A stretch of 64,000 bases of DNA from Setophaga petechia (lineage: Eukaryota > Chordata > Aves > Passeriformes > Parulidae), in contig JANCRA010000003.1 in NCBI GenBank assembly GCA_024362935.1, forward strand, positions 5,570,001 to 5,634,000. Direction: 5' to 3'. The notes beneath the pieces are model-generated. The model worked only from the letters and a program-made list of their open reading frames with translations. It searched no databases and had not been told where the DNA came from. Made by a program: the position numbers and the translations under genes. This document shows, piece by piece, positions 37,251 through 50,000 of the stretch. Numbering within the stretch: position 1 is the first letter of the stretch; each line of letters opens with the position of its first letter.

Positions 37251-40200
37251 CCAACAAATAATCAAGCTGATACCAAAACTGGATGTTTCTTCACATCATT
37301 TGAGTAAACATTACACCCAGAAATAAGATTTCATAAAGCCTGTGGAAAGATTTAAGGACACATTTCAATGAAATGAACTCAACTTGAATCTTTCCAGCCA
37401 ATAAAGAGGTAGAGATTATGCAGGGGGATGTATACTTAAAAAGAGATTAAAGGAGCATTGCAATTGGTTATGCTCATTTATGCCTGTGAGAGCATGGCCT
37501 GAAATCTGCCAGGCTCTTGGTAAAAAAAACGGTGGCAAACTCATTGAACTCTGGGGTACAGAGGGGTACCCAAGAGGGTACAAGATTACAGGTACAGGGT
37601 CAAGATTTTTTTTTTTTTTTTAAGAATTTTTGCAGTTTTCTGGCTCTCACGGGGAATTGATTTAACTGCTCAGCAGTTTTATATTGCCAGATGCAATTAA
37701 GAAGCTTTTTTTTTATTCACCATCTTTTTACGAGATTAAGATCCAGATAATCTCTCCTGTCATTTGCACTTAAAATAAAATAAAAATACCATTACTTCAT
37801 TCACTATCAGCAAAATTCACTATCACTATCAAGAAAAGCACTTTCTCAGGATCTCACTTGCTAGTATAGGATTTAAATCTGCAGCTAATAAGCCTCACAA
37901 ATTCAGGTACTTTTGTTTAGCTCTGTTTACTAAAATGAAGATATACAAAAGTAAAATACATCCTGGGTTACAAACACATACTAGAATACAATGCAGTTGT
38001 CACTCAACTCTGCACTGAAAGTTGTACTTATCCTTCATACACAGTTTCTAAATCATTATTACATGCTTTATAAAAGCCAAAGCAAGAAATAGAACAGTGT
38101 CACAGTAAGATTTTAGCAGCAGAATATCAGCTGATTTCCCCAGCTCTTGAAGACTAGATGCTTTTACTAATACAAGAGCAATTTGTGTTGGTGGCATTTT
38201 ATCAAATATCAGCTTGTTACTTACAGCCAAACAAGTAAGTCTTGTGTAAAAACAGACAATAAAAATTTTGCCAGAGGAAAACTCTTGTATTGGACCCTGG
38301 ATATATCAATATATGGAATTGTATTAAGAGTGTGCTTTTGCAGTTGCTTTCTATGTGTAATGATAGCAGTTATACTCTGGAACTTCTGTACTGTTCATCA
38401 AAAAGTTACCTGCTTTTTATCTATTAACATTTCATTTTCTGCTGCAGTTGCAGTATTTTACTAGCATATGTAAATTCTTACCAGATATTTAAATTAATAT
38501 TTCCATAATTTGTTCTTAAGAGTTCTTCTGTTGCTTACTCTGGTCATTAGCTGTAGCCCCAAATTTCCATTAGAAGCAGCTAATTTTTCCACTTGGTTAG
38601 TAGCTAAAGAAATCTCCAGATGTTATTTCTCTTGTAGTAACATATATTCAATATATATTATTTTTCTAGAAATAACATATATAATAAAGTCCTTGTAATT
38701 ATCTGATAGAATTGTGTAAAAGAATTTAAATGCCAAGTAATGAAAGCTGCTGCAACAGAAGCTGAAGAAAATTAAGCAGGGGAGTTGCTTAATTCACTAT
38801 GAAGTGTTAGGAAAAAAAATCAATATACATACATACGTAAACATGTCCAGATGAGTTAAAAAAAAACAACCCAACCCTAGAATGTCTGAGTCCCTGGAAT
38901 CAGCATGAGCCTGTCACCAAATTATTTTGGAAATCTTATCTTAAATCTTATTCACAGAAAGGCTGTTTTCAATACATGTAATCAAGTAAGATATTGCTCA
39001 GTTGTCTAAATAGTACCCTCCACTTGAATTTTGGTAGCAGTTTTTGACTCAGTTTTGTTCTCAGCAGCTGAAGCCCTCACTTGTAATCTCTAAATACATC
39101 AGCAATGGGTGCTTCTGACTTTACTCTCCTGTTTGAAACCCAGAGAGCAAGATTATTGCTGGCCCTAAGGGACATTGCTGCTGTGTGCTGTCCCTGGCAG
39201 ATCTGTCAGCTGCAGAGAAATGATCCTCAGACAACTGGACAAACCAGATATTCACACTGACAGAGCATGTGACTGCACTTAAGGTCAGAGATTCAGAGAC
39301 TGCAGGACTGGGACCTTTAAAGATCCCTGTGCAGGATTGCCCTGTGTGCTGTGTGGCACTGGCATTAAGGGAGATACCTGCAAAGTTAAAGGGTTATTTC
39401 ATTCTTTGTGGAACCAGGCTTGGACAATCCTGTAAGTGCAGGCTGATAGGGGTTCACCAGATTTACTCTTTTCATTCCCTTCTTCAGAAAATAATTCCTC
39501 AATGTGCTTATATGATTAAAAAAACCCCAACCCCCCATTTTACATAGAATGAAGAATGTTAAGATGAGCTTCAGCATCCTGCTGTGCCAGATCTGATATC
39601 TTCTGTTATTTTGTCACCATACCCCGACTGAGATTAAAATAGATTTTAAAAGTTCCTGATTGTCTTTGTTACCACTGCTATGCATAGTTCTCTAAAATCA
39701 GTACTGAAAAATAATTCAGACTGTAAATGCTCTTTATGTTCAAGTTTATACTCCCCAAGAATTAAATCCACCTCACCTTTGTTATCACAAAGGAACAAAA
39801 ATAGTGACAGTTCCACCCAAACTGTCTCCTGGAAATACAGAAAGTTCTCCTGGTTTGGTGTTCCTTTTCTTTACAGGGCTGAAGCACACCTTTAATTCTT
39901 ACAGCTGATAAATGCTGCTTCCTGATTTTATTTTATCATATACTACGTTACTCTTTTGTATTTATAGCAAAAAGGGCTTTTTTTTATTTTAAACTGCAAC
40001 TTTACATTAAGTGTGTTATGATTGCAAAGTATGTAAAACATATTTGTGGTAGAACTTGACAAGACAATATTGAAAACTTTGTTTGGTCAGATTTCAATGG
40101 ACTTCACGTATCTTAAAAATGTATTTCTAAAAGTGCATAACTGTGAAAGAGGATCCAAAAGGAGGCCATCTATTTAGACACCAGATACAAGAAAAATAAC

Positions 40201-40889
40201 AGTCTTCCAAGGGTTGAGCATGTAGCACAAAATTTACATGAACTCCACTCAGATGGAGTGGTTTCTGATGGCTTCTTTGAAGTGGTGCTCTGAAGAACCA
40301 AGAATTGTAACCAAATGTTATTGGCAGAAACCTTCAATAAAAGTGGATGCCAAGTGTTTGCCAAAATAAGAATTTAAAATATAAACATGCCAATATTAGC
40401 ACTGCTTCATACCCAAGGAGGCCCAGCACAGCAAGTGCTTTTCTGCATCAACCAGCACCGACACTTCTTTAAGATTTGACATAACTCCTTTAAGGAATCA
40501 GATATCTGATCAGAAGAAAGCAAATGTTGTGATAACAATAACACTGGACACAACTTTCCTAGTGTGCTGCACTGAGTTCAAATGTGTGCAGCTTTCTATA
40601 ACCCTAAAATTCTCCCAAGAACTATTCAGAACAATAGCAGGATATCCTTCACTTCTGAGCAAAGTAGGAGAAACTTGATCATTGGGAATGGTATTTTTTT
40701 CTAACGTCCCTATCATGACTTCTTCCTTGAAAGTGCAAGCATTGTCTTGCACTTGAAAATTGGTAACCGATGTCTCACTATGCATCTGCTTGATAATTAC
40801 ATCATCTAAGTCACTCCCATTGCATCAGATCTGCCAGAGCTAACAGATAAATTCCTTCTAATTAACAAAAGATTGGCTAATAAAACCAA

Positions 40890-41009
40890 TTAATTGCTAA
40901 ATGTATGACACTTTCCATACTCTCCCTTTAGCCTCTTTGCATCTTCTCCTTTAAACCGTTTCTTCCTTTTCTCAGATTTTGCAGCTTGCTCCTTCCTTTC
41001 TTGATTTTC
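40890..41009 (-). CDS. INF2: INF2 last exon seen (basic tail and stop)
   Basis: Encodes [20 protein letters not shown] then [19 protein letters not shown] and a TAA at 40890-40892. The first two thirds match the basic segment that follows FH2 in INF2. In human the protein continues from GEDGK into a WH2/DAD region; here the frame closes 8 residues after a GEYGK. The weak donors GA|GTATGG and AA|GTGTCA could allow further splicing. Confidence 0.8.
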   Translation of the reverse strand, partial: ENQERKEQAAKSEKRKKRFKGEDAKRLKGEYGKCHTFSN

Positions 41010-44000
41010 CTGCATTCAGACAGAATGACAAATAAAACAATAAATAAGAGTTTCTGAAGGAAAAGCTTGTTAAGAAACTCTCAGTTTGCAATGAATAGGT
41101 ATTCTGAACATGCTCTGTGTGCACTTAAAACTCTCAGCTGCTGGGTTTGAGGGTAAACAGCAGAACAGAGCTTCCTGGTCAGTCCCTGTGGCCTTCTCCA
41201 TATGATGATGTTACCAGCAAACTATTGCATCAGCTTTAACTGCAACTTCCAACTATGGACTGAAATGCATTCTTCTTAATTAGTCCCTTTGTCCACAATA
41301 GAGAACATTAGTTTAACTTAATTAGCATTCTAGAGATTTATCCCATAGCAACCTTGTTTGTATTCAGGGATTTCTACCAGAATTTTCAGGAGCTGTTCAG
41401 CTGTGTTAAACAGCAATTCACAGTTTCTCTTCAGGCTCTCATTAAATTTGCCAGTAGTATTTCTGCACTGCAGTTCAGGGCCAGAGTCCAGGCTGGATGT
41501 TTATTGGTACCACTCACACAATTGCCAGAATGGCATAAATCCTGTTGGCATTTATGTAGATAGGCAGGATTCTGGTTTCCACAGAGCTGCTGGTACCAGA
41601 ATAATACAATTAATGGAGGAAGAAAAAGGACTGGAATGATTACTGCTAGCAAAAGAAGATGATTATTCAGTGGAAGAGTATTCCTGGCTTTTGATAACTA
41701 GCACAACAGTGGGAGAAAGTACTTCTCAACAACTGAGATAACTATAGTATAACATAAAGATGATAAAAGCCATTTTCTTAAATACTTCTGCGGTTCTTGT
41801 TCCAGAGCTGCATTTGTCACCAGCACATTGCCATCCCACCTGGAAGCTTGCCTGCTTTTGATTGCAACCAGTCAGTAGTTAATCCACACATTGCAGGTCG
41901 ATCAGTACCTAATAGACTGCTTTGTTGTATGACAAAACCTAATAACATCCAGGAAGATGCTGATGATTTGGTGCAGATAAGATTTTTGATGAGATATGTG
42001 TGGTCTGCTTTGCAGAGAGTTTGAAGCAGAAAATACAATTTCCCACAATAGTGATAAATCTGTTTGATTGCTATGGATCATCTGCCACCATTTCCATAAG
42101 ATGAGCTGAACAAGTCCAAGAAAATGTGCACAAGTTTATAGAATGAGCCTTTATAGAAAGTAAAAATCTAGGATCCTTTGGTTCAAAGGAACTTTCAAAC
42201 AAGTAAAGAAAACTTGCGTGCAGTAACAGAGTTAATCTGTTTGAAATATAGGAGCATTGGAAGCTCAAGGTTATGGAAACTGTCACTGGGTAGCTTGGAA
42301 AAAAAATCCATGTACTCTTGACAGAGAAAGAAATTTATCAATTTGCCCCAAATAGAGGATGCTTCTGAAAGAATGGGTGAAGGAGAAGCTAGAAGCCTTC
42401 CATCAATATAGGGCTCCTATATACTTGCCTGATAAATACCTGCTGTCTCAGAATAACATCTTTGAGGTACTATGGCTGCTGGGAGACTTGCAGATTTATG
42501 GGCCCTGGGAGAATATCTCTATGTAATATGCCATAAGAAATAAAGGAGGTGAATTCAGGGATGTGTTGTTCTGCTTATTGAACAGCACACACAGTAGTGA
42601 GAACAAGCTAAAACACATTAGGAATAAATTGTTCAATTGAGCAAGCCTGAACCAAGTTTTTCTTCAGAAAAATTGTAAAAAAACCCCAAACAACATAACA
42701 ATTCAATGTAAACACACTTGACAAAGTTTCTTCAGCACAAGAAAGCCCAAAAAGGTACAGTGGTATAGGGCAGAGGAATGAATACTCACAATCCCTCCTC
42801 CACCTTCCTGGCTTAGTTAAGGCAGCTGCAGGGATGAGATTTGGTGAGAGAGGGAATCACTTTGGATTGGCACTTTGTGGGATGTTAGATACTTGCTTGA
42901 TTTTTGAATTAAAAGATGCTCCAGGACAACTTTTTTTCCCCACACTATCTAAAGCACATCCTGTTCCAGCACCACATGCACCCTACAGAAGAGCAGCTGC
43001 TGCAGTGTGGCTGCCCTAGGGGGGGACACAGAGGAACTGTCCCTGTGCAGAGCTGTCTGTATCACCTCTGTCATCAACTGAATGCTTCCTAGAGCAGATT
43101 CTGTGGAACACTTTTTTTCTCTTTTTCCTGAGATTAGACCATCTCTTGGCTGGGAGGTCCCTTCTAAGAACAGCTGCAAATGCTGAGGGAAATCAAATGT
43201 TTCCCACAATCCCTTATAATCACACAGTGATTATTTTCCCCACAATTTTACCACTCAGTTCTCAGCAAAACTCCATTTCTGATTTTTTGTCTTTGAGCTG
43301 AGGAGCTATTTTCTCCCTGTCTCCTTCCTCCCGCCATCTGCTTCCTTTATTTTTTGAGAACTGGTGAAACAGTCATCAGCCCTGGGTGACAAACCAGCTC
43401 TCTTGCTTCCTTTCACTGTGTCAGTTTTGGATATCATTTGGTATTTGGAAAGGCTTTGTTGATTTGGGCTTTTTTCCTCCAGGTAGATGGAGAGAAAGAT
43501 GGCAGAGTCTTATTAAAGTAATTCCATTTGTATAACTCAATTTTTTATTTCCTGAAGGATAAGGGATCAGAAAGAACCCTCAGGGAAGGGAGAAAGATTT
43601 TGTTTGAAGAAAGTAACAAACCCCAATTCTCTGTAGATAACTTAGGAGACATGAAGGATAACTATGTATCGAAACTATTTCCCTTCTTATTTGATAAGGG
43701 AATGGAAAGATAGCACTAACAATTTTGGCAGTGCTAAGAGACCTGCTTTACACAGAAGATTCATCTCAAAATAAAAGTTACACCTTAGCTTTAAAGCTTA
43801 AAATAAATGACACTGGGAAGAGATGATGCCTGTGGCTGATTCTAGTGTAAAAATCAAAATCACAGAATAAACAGATGCTTTAAAAATGAAAATCTTCAGC
43901 TTTTCAGCATGTTGCTGATTCAAGTACAAATAGTATCTTTACCGAGGTGATAGTAAGAAAGAAAGGCAAGAAGAAGAGATTAATTCTAGGTCTGCAGTGG

Positions 44001-47000
44001 AGAAGAGAGGTGCAGACAACATGGCTAATAGCTGTGGTACCTTTGAGGTGAGGTGCTGCTCGGAAATGGAATGCAAAATGAGGTGAAAAGGAGTTTACAT
44101 TCTAGGATATAAAAAGAAGCTTCTTTCTAGTTTCTCTGACCTGCCTGAGAGCAAGAAGCACCCAGAAATGTAGTTTGAACCTCCTGCAGCTGTACTAGGA
44201 CACTCCATAACCTTTACTGGGACTGTTTCTTGAAAGAACTGCCATTGCTGAAATTACCCTTCACTGTAAATTTCCAGTGTAGCTCTCCACAGATGCTGAC
44301 CCATTATGTTCTTGGCTCTCTTGGTTCTTTTCTTCATGCCTAGAATTTTAGGAACTTTAAGGATCAAGCCAAAACATCTGTGGTTTGTAGGGTTAATTTT
44401 CCAGACTGTCTGTAGCAGTATCACATCATTTCAGAGCCCAGGTAGCTGCGTTGCTTGGAAAATTTCAGCTCAGTACTTTACTGGAGAAGCAGGTAGTGGG
44501 AACAGTAGAGGATTTATTTTTTGTCTTTCATCTTCTATAACTTCCTCAGAAACTTGATTGTTTTCATCTGAATCCACGATCTGCCTGAAGCACTCTCTTG
44601 GCAGCAGAGCTGTTTGTATTCTTGCAGTTCTTCTTGCAATGCAGATAGTTCTCTCTACAGAAGGTTTATCCAGGCTGGGGCTCTCCTGGAGTCAGCACAG
44701 GAATGGGTGATCCTTGCTGTTAAATATGTATGAATGTGAAGCCTCAATCACCTGGCATTAAGAAAACCCTAAAGGAAGGACATTAGTCCAGGTGTGAAGG
44801 GTGTAGTAAGGGAAATGAAATAGAGGTTTACTAGAGAGTTTACAAATTTGAAGGTGCTCCACACAACTTTTACGGTGAAGTTGCTGTTCTCTTACTCCTT
44901 ATTGCAAGGAGTGAAGTCCTATAAGTTAAGAAATAGAACCCATGGGGAAATTTGGAAGGAGTTTTTGGAACACAAAACACAGTCTTGGGAGCTAACTAGT
45001 ACAGTGGAATACCAACACATAAACACACCTTCTGCCTATTGGAAAATTTACCTTTTGTCTATCAGCAAAGTCTATAAAGCATGTCAGGTTGCTCATGCTT
45101 TCACTTGCCACAAAGGTCCTATTACACTGAGGTCTGGTTAATAATTGTCAGTGGGAGAAATGACTTAAACTGTTCTCAACAGCAAAAAAGCCCAACCTGC
45201 CCCCCCCCCAAAATAAAAAAACAAAACAAAACAAACCAAGCAACCAGCCAACAAAACTAAACCCCACAAAAAAACCAAAAAAGCCCCAAATTTTATATGT
45301 GCCCACATACTCATTTTCTGCTGCAGTTTGCAAGCACATAAATTTACCTTCATTTACTTCTGCAACCAGGGTTACATAGCCCAGCTTAGAGTAGAAAAAA
45401 ATAGAAATTATTGCTTGATTTAAAAAATAGGAAGTTCTCAACCTAATTATAAACAGCCACAAGGGAAAACTACCTGTAAGGTCTTGAGGAAAATCTCTCT
45501 GAAGGTTTTCATTGTGTTGAATACATCTTCCAAAGACAGGTTTTTTCGGTCTTCACAAAGATAATCTGCAAGTTCTTCCTTCTTCTTTTCAATGGTGGCA
45601 AATTCCTTCTGCAGGTCCTTTGAAGCATTGAGGCTGCCCTGAGAAACATTTTTTAATATAATTTATGCATATTAAAAAGCAGCATATTCTGAGCTGCCCA
45701 GAAGATTTCAACCATTTAAGAGAGAGCGGTGAGTTTTTAAAAAACTAACAACTAAGATTGGTTCACAATGTGTGATATTTATTTCTGAATTGAATCATCT
45801 GCATTTTCCCTCATTTCATCATAAAAACATATGGAAATGTGGCCCAACCTGGGATGACTGAGCAAGGAACATGCAGCACCAGGATTTCTACCTTACAGCT
45901 TTAGTTAAGAGACCCATTCTGAGTATATGAAAATCTAGGATGTTAGGAAATATGGTTTTGGTGGAGGGGAGGGAAAAGCATATTCCAAATCTGTCCACTT
46001 TTTTTCCCCCACAAAGCACAGTGAGACAAGCATGTTTCTGTGCTGCACTGTACACATTTATAGCTGCAGCCTACATTTCATTTTAGGGCCTTCCTTTCTT
46101 TTACCCATTGAAAAATTTGTCTGGTTCTCAGCTGTTTCATATCCCAGTACCACATTACAGAAATGGAGGAGCATCTGGGATACTCCTTCTGTTGGGGCAC
46201 AGTGGGGGGGTAGCAATGACCCCTTTCCCATAGGGCTTTATGTCCAGTTGTAATCCGAGTTACACTGCCTTTAAGAAGAGAGTGCTTAGGAAGAAAGATG
46301 GGAAGCGTGTCACGCTCACATTACCTACTTGCACAGATTTTCCATGCTGTATTTTTACATCATCTGTTGACAAAAATAAACGTTTCTCTATTTCCAACAG
46401 TTTCTTCAAATTGGCACCTGCCTCGGCCTGCATGGCATCAATGTGGATTCTGAAAAGTCCACAAAAGGGACAGTACATTGAAGGGGTAAGTCTTTTGTTT
46501 GCATTAACTTGAAAGGTTATTATAAACAGTATCATCTCTGCAAATGAGCATGGAATTAATTGTCCAGCCCAGCTTTTGCAGGTAGTTCTTTTCTGTATAA
46601 ATGAGTTTTCATGTTCACAAACCCTCATCTAAGAAAGACTCTGTGCTTTTGCTCTCACTACCTCCCTGGATGGACTGTGGAAGAACCTCACTGTCCTAGT
46701 ATTCAAAAAACTCCAAAAAAATTCCAGCCTATTTTTATTCATAGGCAACACAAGCTCATCTCCCCTGTGCCAGCACTGTCCTTATGTAGCTGGTTCTTCT
46801 CCCTCCTTGCCTTTTCTCCCCAATCTATTTATAGTCCAAAATTGTATCTGCTCTCTGTGTTACTTTAGCTTGTGTGGAGATCCAAACACAACCACTGCCA
46901 AACCAGCATCTTCTGTGGTTCTGAACTACTCTCTGTGCCAGACAAAATTTACTGAATCAGCAAAACCTGGCTTGGTGCTTCATGGTGCAGATGTGAGCAG

Positions 47001-50000
47001 TGTTAGGAGAGTCCCTTGCAGGATTTGCACCATGCACAGTTCTCCACAGGTTGGTTAGCAAATCAATTTTGTAAGTTTGAGAGCCTGACTAAACTAGAGG
47101 GCAATTACTTCATACAAAATGTGCATTTATGAAATTGGCCAGCAAGATCTAGTTTCAGTCAAGAAATGTATTTCTGTTATGACACAATCCAAAAAGAAAT
47201 TCACAGTTGAAACAGCATTCAGTTTACCTTCTGCAAAGCTAACTTACAAAAGCCACAGGAATTAAATTATGGAATTAAAATACCTTCAAAAATTATTTAG
47301 CAGCTACATAATAAATGTCAATCCACTGGCAGATTTAAAAGTTACTCCTTCTTTGAGTTACAATGAAATCAAAATCACTACAAGGTTCCTGTGAATCCTC
47401 TGAATTCATAACAGGATTAAAAATGTTAATCCTGGTGCTACAAATGTGGATTCTGATTGGTGTAACTGAACATATCTCCACATGACTCCTTTGAGTTAAA
47501 GGGAAAGAGCTGGTGATAGACTCATTAGGCTTTCTGGCACTTGGGAGAAAGAAAAAACCTGTTTCTGGAGACTTTTGACTTTCTACCCACATGTATTAGA
47601 AACATGTGCTGATAGTCAACTCTGGGAGTCCAGTAAACCCCCCAAATTGTTCCCTTCTTACATAAGCTTTGTACCTTCAGATGAGCTTTCAGCTAAAATC
47701 ACAGGATGTGCTGAATTGGAAGGGATCCACCAAGATCATCAAGCCCAACTCCTGGCCCTGCCCAGGACCATCCCCAAGAGTCACATTGTGTAACCAAAAA
47801 ATATTGTCCTAACACTTTTTGAACTGACTGAGAAACCTCAGGGAAGATATGTTTCTATTGCAATATATGGAAGAAGAATCTGGTCCTTGAAAATGAGGGA
47901 AATTCACTATCTACACACTTTGCTTCTAAAGTAGTACTGGATCCACAGAAAGAGAAATCACACTGAGCCCCACCTAAAAGTCCTAACCAGGTTGAACTAT
48001 GAAAATTTCAACACTGTTTGGTGTTGAAGGGAACCACTCTCTCCTTCAGCAGAGAAATCCTGTGACCTTATTACAGCACCATAAAATGACTCAGCTCCTT
48101 GCTGGCTTTAAAGAGGTTGGCAATTCAAACATGACAAAAACAAACAATAATGTCCTACCCCACTGCCTTGGAAACAAAGTCAAGATCTCTGGGAAGCTGC
48201 AGGAGATCTCTGTGTTTTTTTTCAACCTCCTAAAATTGAAGAGAAAAAATGGTTATCTTATACAGACTGTCAAAGATCATGAAAGTTTTTCAGCTAGACA
48301 ACATCGGGACTGAGAACTTAACACTTCATTTTCGTTCTTATTAGTGTAGGGATAAATTCAGTCTTGTTCATTCTTTTTCTCATGTTGGCATCCACAGGGA
48401 GTTAAAAAGAAAGGAACAGACTCATTTTAAGTGCTCAGGCTGACATCCCATGGGCTGCCACAGTGTGCAGGCTGACCTGAGATTTTGTCTTCATACCACA
48501 AAAATAAATTTCATTTGACAGATGCATTTGGGATATGTGTCAACACAAGGGAGCAGTTGAAGAAGAGAAAGAAAACAGCAAGCAGACATGTCAAGTGAAC
48601 TTGAGGAAGGAAACCTAGTGTTACTTCTCTAAATATTACTGTGTATGGATGTGATCTCATCTGCATAGAGAGCTGTGGAAAAGTTTCCATGGTATTTCCA
48701 GCACAGAGGCTCACCCTCCAGTTACCTATAGTGGGGTATTACTGAGGTAAAAGCCCCTTAGCTTCTGGGGAATTAATACTTGAGAATAATGCACATAAGA
48801 TTAATTTCTCAGTTTGTACCTCCAAAATATGGTGAAGAAGAGTAATGTTGTTTTGGTTTGCTTTTGTTTCCGTTAGTTTGAGCAAGGCACTAATTTTAAA
48901 ACCTCCAGCATCTCCAGTGTGACGCCCCTGGAAGATACAGAAAAAAGTTCCTTCCTTCAGTTTTCAAGTCTTGCATTATTTTGTTATCTTTAGAATGCAA
49001 AAGTAAAGAAATCATTTTACTCACATAGTTAAGAAAGTTTCCAACTTTAAGAATCAATTGGCAGAACACTGGCAGTCGGTGACTGGTAAGAATTGCTAAA
49101 AAATAAGAAGAGAGACATTTTCAATAAATTAAATCAAATTATCTGAAATAGGATTTTCATTAGGTTTGACAGTGATGGTAACAAAATTTTCATCCAAGAT
49201 TATGTCAGGCCATTGTTACAGATTTGGGAAATTACCAGTACAGAAATAAATCAGCTGAATGGCAGTCAAATGAGTAACTTTCTATTGTGTTATTTTCTTT
49301 AAAAGTAGATGGAAAACTAGTTTTTCCATTAAGTTTGGAGTATAGATGTGTCAACCCTGCAGCTGCCTTATGAAGGAGAACCACATACAAGAAAGTGTAT
49401 ATTCTTGTGAAAGTCTACAGTCCTCATTCCCAGCACATATCATTCTAGTTAAGAAAAGCAAAGGGCTTTGTGCCTTGTTATCTTTGTTAGTGAGAATGAT
49501 AGTGAAAAGATGCACATTTTTTGCGGGAGAATCTGGGGTAAGAATAAAGTTTTTGGCAGAATTAGAACAGAAACACTGAGCCTCACAATGGGATGGAGGG
49601 GAAGCAGGGATGTCAGGGTGGGACTACAGAGAGCTGTTGATTGCGCTCCAATAAAGAGTAACCACAGCACTGACATCAGACATCCAGGTCTGGCCCTGTT
49701 TTGTGTGTGAAGACAAAAGTTTGCAGTTCAAGTGTTTAACAGGAGATCAGTGACTCTCTGAAACTATTGAACTGAAGCTGGAATGCAAGATCATCTTCAA
49801 TAAAGAGACAACTTAAAACTAAACCAGGGCTAATTTTGGGTGGAGGAGTGTCCTGAAATCTTGGTGAACATCATGTGGGATGCCTTTTTCTGGCAGCCAC
49901 ATCAGATTCTGGTATGTCACTGTGTTCTGTTCCACCACAGAGATAAGCTGGACTGCATCAGTGCACACTACAGGAAAAATAGTTACAATTGATTCATTGT

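Larger units (their letters stand above)
30552..40889. other. Intergenic region between ADSS1 and INF2, with INF2 3' flank
   Basis: About 10 kb. The first kilobase is CA-rich and degenerate. A solo LTR lies at 33.26-33.80 kb and a CR1 at 37.1 kb. A minus-strand AATAAA (TTTATT at 39927-39932) is a candidate INF2 polyadenylation signal about 960 bp past the stop. I see no RNA gene. A possible plus-strand exon near 36.0-36.14 kb and a minus-strand ORF at 40510-40785 are discussed as findings. Confidence 0.55.
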
